A DNA stretch of 55,514 nucleotides from Candidatus Obscuribacter sp. (GTDB lineage: Bacteria > Cyanobacteriota > Vampirovibrionia > Obscuribacterales > Obscuribacteraceae). The translations under genes and the position numbers were made by a program. Positions 41,913 through 49,434 of this stretch are shown piece after piece (position 1 is the first letter of the stretch; every line of letters starts with the position of its first letter). Where the stretch lies: NCBI GenBank assembly GCA_021772095.1, contig JADYXR010000068.1, positions 1 to 55,514 of the forward strand, given 5' to 3'. Under the pieces are notes generated by a model, which saw only the letters and a program-made list of their open reading frames with translations, was not told the origin of the DNA and searched no databases.

Positions 41913-43619
41913 TTAAACACCGGTCCTGCTGACGCTATCCGACAAAGCTTCTTTGACCTCACCTGGCGTTTCGTGGATCGCGTCTAGAGTTTCTTTGACC
42001 TCACCTGAAGTTTCGTGGATCTCGTCTAAAGTTTCGTTGACCTCACTTTGAGTTCCTTTGAAATTCTCTTGAGCCTCCACTATGTTGCTCAACTTCTTCA
42101 GTTCGTGAAGAACCTCATCAGCAGACTGATAGCGTTCGGTTTCTTCAAGCGCGGTGCACCTCGCGATCAACGCATCCAAATTCGGATCGATGCCATCGAC
42201 AAATTTCAAGACGCGTGCGACCGTGATGGGCTCTGGTTCTCTGCCGGTTAGCAAATAGAACAATGTCGCACCCAATGAATAAACATCGCTTCTGGTTGAC
42301 GGAGTGCCTCTGTATTGCTCCGGCGCCATGTATCGCTGTTTCCCCATCACTGTGCGGGTTCTCAACGCGTTCTCTTCAACAGAGATGTTGAAATCGATCA
42401 GAACAATTCGTTTATCCAAAGACAAAAGCAAATTTTCTGGTGAAAAATCGAGGTGCATAATGCTCGGTTTCATCGAATGCAAAAACTGCAAAATCTCGCA
42501 CATCTGCACGGCAAGGTCGATTACGTCGGTTTGCGATATCGGGCCTTGGTTGTCGATTTGATCTCTGAGCGAGTGTCCGTTGACGTGATTTAAAACAAGA
42601 TATGCGCGATGGTCTTCGACAAAGGCGTCGATCAGCTTGATTACGCCATCATGATCGACCAGTCCAAGCAGACGAATTTCTTTTTCGAACTGTTCGCAGG
42701 CGGCTTTGTGTTCCGAGGTATGTTCGAAATCAGGAAGAATATATTCTTTCAGAACGATGTTGTGAATGCCGTCCAAGTCGCGCATTTGAGCGGCGTAGAC
42801 AGTTCCCTGACCGCCACCGCCGATGCACTCGACTATCGTGAAGCGTCCTTCTTGCAGGAGCGCATCTTGTACGAGTGGTGCGGTGCGAAGGCGTGGTCGA
42901 TTGTCTTGCAGAGCCTGACACCATAGTTTCGTAAACGGGATATCGTCGCGCTTCCCGATGCGAAGGAGGTTTGTTAAAACCGGACGGACATCGACTTGTT
43001 CGATATATCGCAGCATGAAATCACGCAGTATCTGCCGCTCTTCAATTGTTTGGATGTAATCAAGTTGCAGTTCGATCTTCTGATCATTGTGATCTCGGAT
43101 TTGCAGAATGCTGCCGATTACGTTGCCCCGCTCGTCTACGGCACCGGTTGGTTCTAATAATTCCACGCTCGAGACTTCGTTCCATTTGATCGATTTGAGA
43201 ACGCAACCGCCGTGAATAATCCGATGATGAACATTGATACACTGCGGACCGACGCCAATCTCAGTAGGTTGCAAGAATTTCTCTTGATACCGCCGGCGGT
43301 ACTTGACACGACGGCGCATGATGTATGCGAAAACCAAAAATTCAAAGGAGAGGATGATTGACGCCGAGAAGCCGGACAGGCTCACCGTTCCCAGATGAAA
43401 GACCTGAGCGATACTGACGTAGAGCGCCCATATTGCGGTGCCGCAAGCAACGAACGACAGACCAAAAGTCAACATCTGCGTCAGCACGTATTGCTGTAAT
43501 GATGCGCAGTCCGGCACCAACAAATAAAACTGATCGAGAACCCGATCGCGCGCGTTTGGGGATAACCGTCCATAACGAATTAGAACTTCGCGACTGGTGA
43601 TCGGCAGTCGTTCAGCCAT
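41913..43619 (-). CDS. membrane Ser/Thr kinase with N-terminal sensor and C-terminal kinase domain
   Basis: 568 residues. Two N-terminal membrane helices (LTFGLSFVACGTAIWALYV and GFSASIILSFEFLVFAY) precede a PH-like beta domain (TEIGVGPQCINVHH, IKWNEVSSVELL). A kinase domain (about 255-500) follows: glycine-rich GGGGQGTVYA, Lys in IVLKEY, HLDFSPENLLL for the catalytic loop (HLD), DFN for DFG, and MAPEQYRG. Its C-terminus carries three 14-residue repeats of the type GEVKETLDAIHETP. The domain order is opposite to that of PknB-type kinases. The start overlaps the end of the upstream kinase gene. Confidence 0.9.
   Translation of the reverse strand: MAERLPITSREVLIRYGRLSPNARDRVLDQFYLLVPDCASLQQYVLTQMLTFGLSFVACGTAIWALYVSIAQVFHLGTVSLSGFSASIILSFEFLVFAYIMRRRVKYRRRYQEKFLQPTEIGVGPQCINVHHRIIHGGCVLKSIKWNEVSSVELLEPTGAVDERGNVIGSILQIRDHNDQKIELQLDYIQTIEERQILRDFMLRYIEQVDVRPVLTNLLRIGKRDDIPFTKLWCQALQDNRPRLRTAPLVQDALLQEGRFTIVECIGGGGQGTVYAAQMRDLDGIHNIVLKEYILPDFEHTSEHKAACEQFEKEIRLLGLVDHDGVIKLIDAFVEDHRAYLVLNHVNGHSLRDQIDNQGPISQTDVIDLAVQMCEILQFLHSMKPSIMHLDFSPENLLLSLDKRIVLIDFNISVEENALRTRTVMGKQRYMAPEQYRGTPSTRSDVYSLGATLFYLLTGREPEPITVARVLKFVDGIDPNLDALIARCTALEETERYQSADEVLHELKKLSNIVEAQENFKGTQSEVNETLDEIHETSGEVKETLDAIHETPGEVKEALSDSVSRTGV
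41950..42075 (-). repeat. three 42-bp tandem repeats in the kinase gene
   Basis: Units 41950-41991, 41992-42033 and 42034-42075 (partial) encode 14-residue EVKETLD.IHET repeats at the C-terminus. The in-frame unit length keeps the gene open. The array could vary in copy number by slippage. Confidence 0.75.
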
Positions 43620-45120
43620 TGGCGACGTCCGCCTTTACTTGCTCGATAAGAATTGGTTTTTTGATAAATTGCAAACACTCACTTGCGGAGTTAAAACGTT
43701 CATCGCGATCGAGATTGGTGAGGCGCTGGATCAGCTGATCGAACCAGTCGGAGACTTTGGCGCCATGCGCTTTTGGAGACGACTTACGAATATGTTCCGG
43801 ATCGCGACCGGTGACGCAAAAATATCCGCATGCACCAAGAGAGTAGAGATCGCTTCTCGGCTCCGCACTGGCGCGTATTTGTTCGGGCGCCATCTAGGCG
43901 TGCTTGCCGACCAGGGTTCCAGTCGCAGCACCGATGAATTCGTTGGCGGCACCGAAGTCGATGAGCACTAAATGGGAATCGGCAGTCACCAAAATGTTGT
44001 CGGGCGAAAGATCGCGATGCACTACCGGCGGTGACAGTTCGTGCAGATATGCCAGTATGGCGGCCAGCTCCTGGAGCCATTGTATGGCTATCGCTTCGGA
44101 AACTGATTGACCGCTTCCGATCAAATCTCTCAAGTTTCGTCCTTCAATGTACTGCATTCGAAGATAGCTGCGACCACTCTCTTGAAAGTGATCGAAGACC
44201 TGCGCGATCTGAGGATGATTGAGCTTAGCCAGCAGTTTTGCTTCTCTCTGAAACTGTTCCTGCGCCTTATTCTTCAGCTCATCGTCAAGGTTGAATGGTA
44301 CGACGGATTCTTTGATCACGAAGCGATTGCCATCTTGATCGCAGGCCAGATAAACCGCCGAGAAACCGCCTGCGGCAATCTGTTTTTCGATTTTGAACGC
44401 GTCTTGCAACATCGTGCCTGGCAGCAGTGGTGTGAACGAAGTTAAACCAAAGCGCAGCGCGGAGCCGCTTTCCCAGAGTTGGGTATATGAGACGCCTTCG
44501 AGCTTTCCGGTTTCGTAATCGTAAAAGCGCTCCAGCTCCTGGAGTTGAACCAGACCGCGAGCGTGTGGCGCGTAGGTTTGAATGTACCGAGCCAGCGTCC
44601 GTAGCGTTTCCTTATCCATCGCGCTTAAACGCAAATCGTGCGGCTCGCCCGACGACTCACTCAGTCGCAGCGCGAATCGGCTTTTGGCACCACTCTCCGC
44701 GGTATCAACTATAGACACCTCTTCAATACGCGACCACAAAACCTTGCTGCCAGGCGAAAAGAGACTGGAATCCGGGATGATGAACGAAAGTCGATCCAGA
44801 TACATTTTGTCGGTGGGCAGAACCAATGCCACATAGAACAGCAGAGCAGAGGCAATGAGAAGGCTGAGCACGGCGAAAGGGAAGTATAAATTATTGGAAA
44901 TCAGGGTGAAGAGGTAGAGCACATAACCGACCGCCAACAAAGCGAACACGCGATGCTTGGCGCTTTCGGAATCGCCGTACCACTTGCGCAACGGCAAGCC
45001 CCAGGTGACGCGATAAGGAAGGAGAACCGGCTTGCTCCGAGCTTCAGCGTCGGCCAACGATGAACGGTTCAGCATCACTCCGAAAAATAAGGGCGCCGAA
45101 TCCTTCGTTTCTTTATCCAT
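43612..45120 (-). pseudogene. membrane Ser/Thr kinase gene interrupted by one amber codon
   Basis: The ATG at 45118-45120 has AGCAGGA upstream; an upstream in-frame TTG at 45193-45195 lacks a site. N-terminal helices (VFALLAVGYVLYLFTLIS, FAVLSLLIASALLFYVALVL), a PH-like domain and a kinase domain with GGFSAVYL, VHRDLSPDNIL and LIDFGAAN follow. A TAG at 43894-43896 then interrupts the frame at TLVGKHA-stop-MAPEQ, where family members have Tyr. The rest (MAPEQIRASAEPR to the end) continues in the same frame. One base change (TAC/TAT to TAG) explains it. It is called a pseudogene, but readthrough or sequencing error is possible. Confidence 0.8.
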
Positions 45121-45404
45121 ATAGACAATCCTGCTCTCATCTTTAAGAAGCCCTTCGAAGAGAGTTCCTAAACGGGATGATACGCCGGGTTGCAAGAAAA
45201 GGGGAGCCGCAAGCGCGAACGGCGGCTGTTACGCGCCCGGCATCACGGCTTAGGCATTCAGACCAACTGACAACGCATAACCTTGCCATGGCGCAACAGC
45301 TAGCGATGACGATCGACATCGCTATGATCGCGCCTGTGGTAATAAGAACGACTTCGTCCGATTTGAACATGTGCCGGTTCAATCGCCTGAAATCTAAACC
45401 CGAC

Positions 45405-47129
45405 TTATTCCGAAGTGCCGCGCAATTCGCGATTGCGCAGGAACTCCATTACCGGCGTGCGTCTGGCGACATGGCGATCGCCGAAGAAGAAGTGATGGCG
45501 CACCACTGACAGTGGCATACCGGCATCGTACGCGAGGACTGGAACTTCCTGCTCGAAGATGGTTTCGCGGGCTGGATGCTTCTGGTCGAGAGCGTTGAGG
45601 AAAGCCAATCTATGTCCGCGAATGCTCGGGCTTTGTGATGCGAATTCGGCGGCGTACTCAGCGAAAGTCGGCGATGAAATCCGCCCACCTTGCGTGATGT
45701 GTTGATTGGCGTGCACGATTGTTTCTTCGAATCCGAAGATGGCTGTCTCCGCCATTAAACGTTGACCTTCCGGACTGCTGCGCAGGGCGCGAATCTCGGC
45801 TACTTGCGCGGGTGACAGATCTTTCCCGGCGACAGATTTTTCCGGGAGCGCGACCGTATAGTTGCCGGCCTGGTGGCGAACAAAATCGACGAACGGAACT
45901 GTGGTGCCGTCTTTCAATTCGACGATCGGTTTTGGAATTACGACTTCCAGTTTCGTTGCTTCAATCTGACCTTCTCGCATGGTTTGCTGCCATTTGAACT
46001 CGGCGTAATTCGAAAGCGTTCCCATTCTGAGCTGCAAAATTTCCGGCTGTTTGAGTTCGGCGGCCGTGACGGTAACTGTGTGCGGACGAGTGGTTGGATT
46101 GAGATTGACTTTCTCCATGACAGGCGCTTCGACGGCCACTTTCAGGGCGTCGGTAAAACGCCCTTCCATGAAAGCGTCGACCCACTTCTGAGCCAGAAGC
46201 CTGACGCCCACACCTTCTTTGCTGGCTTCCCAGGTAACGGTTTTTCCGTTTTCCAATTCCCAGCCGATCGTTTCTTTCTTGTGAAGATCGGCAAGCGGTG
46301 TTTGATCTGCGTTTTCAGCAAGGCGTCGCGATGCGGAATTAGGATGGATGATTCCTTCAGGAACAGTACTGAGTGATGGCTGGTGACCGTCGCGTGGCCC
46401 GGAGGCGAACGATGTGCTACCACCCTCGGTGGCAGCTGCCTTGCCGCTAATTAATTCAGCGCTGCTGGAACCGCTATGATTCTTGCCTGACGCGCCCATC
46501 TTGGTTTCGACTGCGCCCATCGATCCGGATTGAACTTGGGCTCTGGACTTGAGCAAGCTCGCCGCCATTTCGGTTGGAGAGAAAGCTCGTTTTGAAGATT
46601 CTAAACTGTTTCCGACCATAGACTTGAGTTGGGAAGCGGTTTCCGAGAGGCTAATTTTCACACTCGAGGCGCCGATCATGCCGCCAGCCATCATAATAGT
46701 GGTGTCGAAAACAAAGTCGCCGCCGTGGCGTTTGACTTGCGCACGATTGTGATCGAGCTGATCCGGCGAGCGCCAGGTGTTGCCGATGGCGGTAGACAAT
46801 CCATCAATACGTTCCGGACTGGTCAAATCTTTCGCGAAACCAACAGCAAACGAGAGCCCCGTGATCTGGGCTCCCAACTTGATTATGCCTGCCTTGCCTT
46901 GCGCTATCGCGAGCCCTGCGCCAATGCCAGCCGAGATTACGAAGTCCGGCGTGCGCTCAATCAACGATTGAGAGTTCATGTTTCCTTTAAAGCCATCGAG
47001 CAATCCACCGCCGACTACATATGCTTCTCGCGATACTGCATCCCAGACTGAATCGTCCTTGGGAGCGGGTGCGGCGTCTGGGAAATCAGACATGGAAGCT
47101 ATTTTTTTACTTATAGAATCGTCAATCAT
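45405..47129 (-). CDS. large protein of unknown function
   Basis: 574 residues. The N-terminal third contains hydrophobic stretches (VISAGIGAGLAIAQGKAGIIKLG and VFDTTIMMAGGMIG) typical of bacterial proteins with a glycine-rich membrane-associated start. The middle is Ser-rich and the C-terminal third is soluble, with VAVEAPVMEKVNLNPTTRP and GTTVPFVDFVRHQAGNYTV. No family is recognised. A start at 47091-47093 is also possible; neither has a clear ribosome site. It lies upstream of the kinase cluster on the same strand, separated by about 280 bases. Confidence 0.75.
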   Translation of the reverse strand: MIDDSISKKIASMSDFPDAAPAPKDDSVWDAVSREAYVVGGGLLDGFKGNMNSQSLIERTPDFVISAGIGAGLAIAQGKAGIIKLGAQITGLSFAVGFAKDLTSPERIDGLSTAIGNTWRSPDQLDHNRAQVKRHGGDFVFDTTIMMAGGMIGASSVKISLSETASQLKSMVGNSLESSKRAFSPTEMAASLLKSRAQVQSGSMGAVETKMGASGKNHSGSSSAELISGKAAATEGGSTSFASGPRDGHQPSLSTVPEGIIHPNSASRRLAENADQTPLADLHKKETIGWELENGKTVTWEASKEGVGVRLLAQKWVDAFMEGRFTDALKVAVEAPVMEKVNLNPTTRPHTVTVTAAELKQPEILQLRMGTLSNYAEFKWQQTMREGQIEATKLEVVIPKPIVELKDGTTVPFVDFVRHQAGNYTVALPEKSVAGKDLSPAQVAEIRALRSSPEGQRLMAETAIFGFEETIVHANQHITQGGRISSPTFAEYAAEFASQSPSIRGHRLAFLNALDQKHPARETIFEQEVPVLAYDAGMPLSVVRHHFFFGDRHVARRTPVMEFLRNRELRGTSE

Positions 47130-47158
47130 TTGAATGAATTGAAATCAGCAGTGTGGAT

Positions 47159-47206
47159 TCCCATCATATTCATGGGATATTGCGTCAACAATGGGGATAT
47201 TCCCAT
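47159..47206. promoter_or_regulatory. pair of inverted repeats upstream of a large gene
   Basis: TCCCAT..ATGGGA (47159-47177) and ATGGGGATATTCCCAT (47191-47206) share the half-site ATGGGNATATT. They sit 30-80 bases upstream of the start at 47129, a good place for a repressor or activator site. Confidence 0.45.
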
Positions 47207-47571
47207 GCACCTCACCCGACCTTCAGGCTTACAGGTGTTACGCTATGGTCGAAACCAGCCCGTCCAGTAAAGTTTGGATATTTCTGAACATCAGCATCGC
47301 ATCCTGTCCACACAAAAAATCTTTTAGGAAACAATCGTGGTTTTGAGTCCTGAACTTGTTTAGGGTCTGGCAACCATTACTTATTTTTTTTCGATCTCCG
47401 AACTCCAAAACGCAAACACCGACTGCTGAACATTCACTTAACCGCTCCTTTCAGGCGATCGGTGAGATGTGGCTTCGTTGTTTGCAGGTTTCCGGTAATG
47501 GTGAAACTCGGAGATTGTGCGCACTAAAACGCGACTAAACAACTTGAAGATAAGAAAAGGACCAAGCCATT
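47207..47571. other. gene-free stretch before the secreted repeat protein
   Basis: About 365 bases with no gene or clear promoter beyond the repeats to the left. The right end carries the ribosome site AAAAGGA. Confidence 0.4.
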
Positions 47572-48510
47572 ATGGCGATGAACCTGAAGATGCTGACCGT
47601 TTTCGCGGCGTTTGCCCTCGTCGGCGTTGCCAGCGTCCGGGCGCAGGAGCCCAAATCGAACCCGGTCGACCAGACCACCAGGGATGGCAGTTCGACCGTC
47701 TCGCCGGCGCAGCCGGTCGAAGACGGAGGTGAATCGAACCCTACGGACAAGTCCGCAGACGAGAAGAATTCGAAGCCGAGCGCGCCCGCAGGGAGCTCTC
47801 CGGCACCGACAGAACTGCCGATCACCGGCGAAAAGTTTCGCGTCGAGAACGGCCCGGTCGACACCCTCAAAGGTGAGGTTTCTTGCCTGAAGGAATTCCA
47901 CGGCGCTCGCCTCGTACGCTCCACCACCAAGTACACCAACAACGACCTTCGCGTCGTCGAATACAACAACAATGGCACCATCCACGGTGTCGTTGAATTG
48001 CAGAGCGGCGACCTGAAGACGACATTGTTCTCCGACGACGGCAAAGGACTGAAGTCCATCCTCACGACCAGCAAAGGCACGGTGACTAACGAGGAGTACC
48101 GACCTGACGGCAAGACGATTTGGACCCGTCGCATCACGGACACTGACTCGCGTCGCTCAGAATACTTCGGTCCCGACGGCAAGCTCCGCGTTTCCCGAAC
48201 GATCGCTAAATCCGGTCAGATGAACGTCAAGGTGTTCGACAAAAGAGGCGTCGAGTTGTACGAACAGATCTGGGTGCCCGGCTTCGCCGGCTACACGATC
48301 ACCGAAGTTCGCGAGGCAACGGCCACCGGCGAACGTCGCATCAAGATTTTGAGCAAGCAAGTCGAGTCGGTCGACTACTACCGCAACGGCAGCCTCGAGA
48401 AAACGGAGCAGGGCGATAATCTCTCCGACCCGTTCGACTTGAAGCGTATCGACGAGCTCGATCCGATCGACGATCCGACCATCCCGAAATCGCCCCGCCC
48501 GCGCAAGTGA
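47572..48510 (+). CDS. secreted protein with MORN/YwqK-like repeats
   Basis: 312 residues with a signal peptide (MLTVFAAFALVGVASVRAQ). The first 80 mature residues are low-complexity, Ser/Pro/Thr-rich. The C-terminal two thirds carry repeats with alternating DG or NG turns (YNNNGTIHGV, FSDDGKGLKS, YRPDGKTIW, YFGPDGKLR, FDKRGVELY), like antitoxin-component YwqK or MORN-type beta-repeat proteins. Role unknown. The gene is alone on its strand, with a dispersed palindrome repeat just downstream. Start alternatives lie two codons apart. Confidence 0.8.
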   Translation: MAMNLKMLTVFAAFALVGVASVRAQEPKSNPVDQTTRDGSSTVSPAQPVEDGGESNPTDKSADEKNSKPSAPAGSSPAPTELPITGEKFRVENGPVDTLKGEVSCLKEFHGARLVRSTTKYTNNDLRVVEYNNNGTIHGVVELQSGDLKTTLFSDDGKGLKSILTTSKGTVTNEEYRPDGKTIWTRRITDTDSRRSEYFGPDGKLRVSRTIAKSGQMNVKVFDKRGVELYEQIWVPGFAGYTITEVREATATGERRIKILSKQVESVDYYRNGSLEKTEQGDNLSDPFDLKRIDELDPIDDPTIPKSPRPRK

Positions 48511-48540
48511 CGCCCGCGGGATAAGAGGTTCGGGAATATT

Positions 48541-48720
48541 TTCAACCGCTAACGGTTGAAGTTCCAGGCGGCAAGAATGCCTTCCTCGACAAGGGAATTT
48601 TGCCAGCGCCGAACACCGGCGAAATAGTTTCAACCGTTAGCGGTTGAACTTCCATAGCACAAAGGTCACCTTCCTCGACAAGAGGGTTTCGCTGGGCGGG
48701 TGCATGAGTTAGCCTAACGG
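48541..48720. repeat. 88-base duplicated unit with palindrome TTCAACCGCTAACGGTTGAA
   Basis: The perfect palindrome at 48541-48560 and its exact reverse complement at 48629-48648 start two units. Each unit continues with a GTTCC or CTTCC step and a CCTTCCTCGACAAG stretch at 48580 and 48669. A third, single-palindrome copy lies at 3876-3895. No open frame covers the units. Confidence 0.75.
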
Positions 48721-48768
48721 CGTCATGCATCCGCTCCATTTTTGTCCATTCTTATTGCCACTACACGC

Positions 48769-48793
48769 GGTGCTTACGCAGCTGTATAGTATA
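48769..48793 (-). promoter_or_regulatory. TATACTA-N9-GTAAGCACC element C
   Basis: On the minus strand TATACTA (48793-48787), nine bases, GTAAGCACC (48777-48769) and then a weaker CAC/GTG pair. Spacing matches elements A and B. It reads into the duplicated 88-base palindromic units. It starts 16 bases after the terminator hairpin of the beta-CASP operon. Confidence 0.6.
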
Positions 48794-48802
48794 CGCGGGT
48801 TT

Positions 48803-48850
48803 AAAAAAACCGGAGCCAAGGTTCAGAAATTTCTGAACACATGACTCCGG
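48803..48850 (-). terminator. intrinsic terminator of the beta-CASP operon
   Basis: CCGGAG(T)CA pairs with the CTCCGG arm, and an 18-base palindrome GTTCAGAAATTTCTGAAC forms the inner stem. Seven T follow on the minus strand. It ends the operon whose last gene stops at 48872. Confidence 0.9.
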
Positions 48851-48871
48851 CAAAAACGTTGCGGTTAGCGC

Positions 48872-49417
48872 TTAGTCGTCGATCAGCAACGGGTTGAGCA
48901 TGACGCCGTAGCCGTTGGCATCGTTGCGAGGATCAGCTAAGACGCGCCCGGAGTCCCACATTTCGAAGAGGAAACCCGGGGGCAACGCTTTTAGTTCCCA
49001 GATCAAACTGATCGGTTCGATGAAGGCGAAGCCATATCGATTGTCGTGCAGCGCCGCTTTCGCCCGTGCGTGAGCACGAGCGATAGCGAGCGGATTGATA
49101 GGGAAGGTCGACGTGTCGAGCCGCGAGACCAGGTACCACAACCAGTAACGGTTGCGGCACTTCGCCTTGAGAAGCTCGAGAGCGGCCGGTTGGAAGATCG
49201 CTTCGCGCACGCCTTCGGGGGTCTGCGCGCACTCGAGCTTCACGAGATTAGCGGCCGGAGCCAGGTGAACCAACTCATCGAGCACGGTCGAAACCGGCTC
49301 AATGAATCGTTTCTCTGACTTCAGTTCCGCAAGCCGGCTTTCGCCGATCGACTTAATCGTGCGCACCACTTTGCGATCATCGATGAATCGCTGTGGCTGT
49401 GCGTAGGTCCAGACCAT
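48872..49417 (-). CDS. protein of unknown function, cotranscribed with beta-CASP gene
   Basis: 181 residues, with GGAGGAGA before the ATG. It is soluble and helical (VRTIKSIGESRLAELKSEKRF, NPLAIARAHARAKAALHDNRYGF), with no cysteines patterned for metal. It lies 17 bases downstream of the nuclease gene on the same transcript. A role as substrate adaptor is possible but unsupported. Confidence 0.75.
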   Translation of the reverse strand: MVWTYAQPQRFIDDRKVVRTIKSIGESRLAELKSEKRFIEPVSTVLDELVHLAPAANLVKLECAQTPEGVREAIFQPAALELLKAKCRNRYWLWYLVSRLDTSTFPINPLAIARAHARAKAALHDNRYGFAFIEPISLIWELKALPPGFLFEMWDSGRVLADPRNDANGYGVMLNPLLIDD

Positions 49418-49434
49418 TGTTGTTCTCCTCCAGT

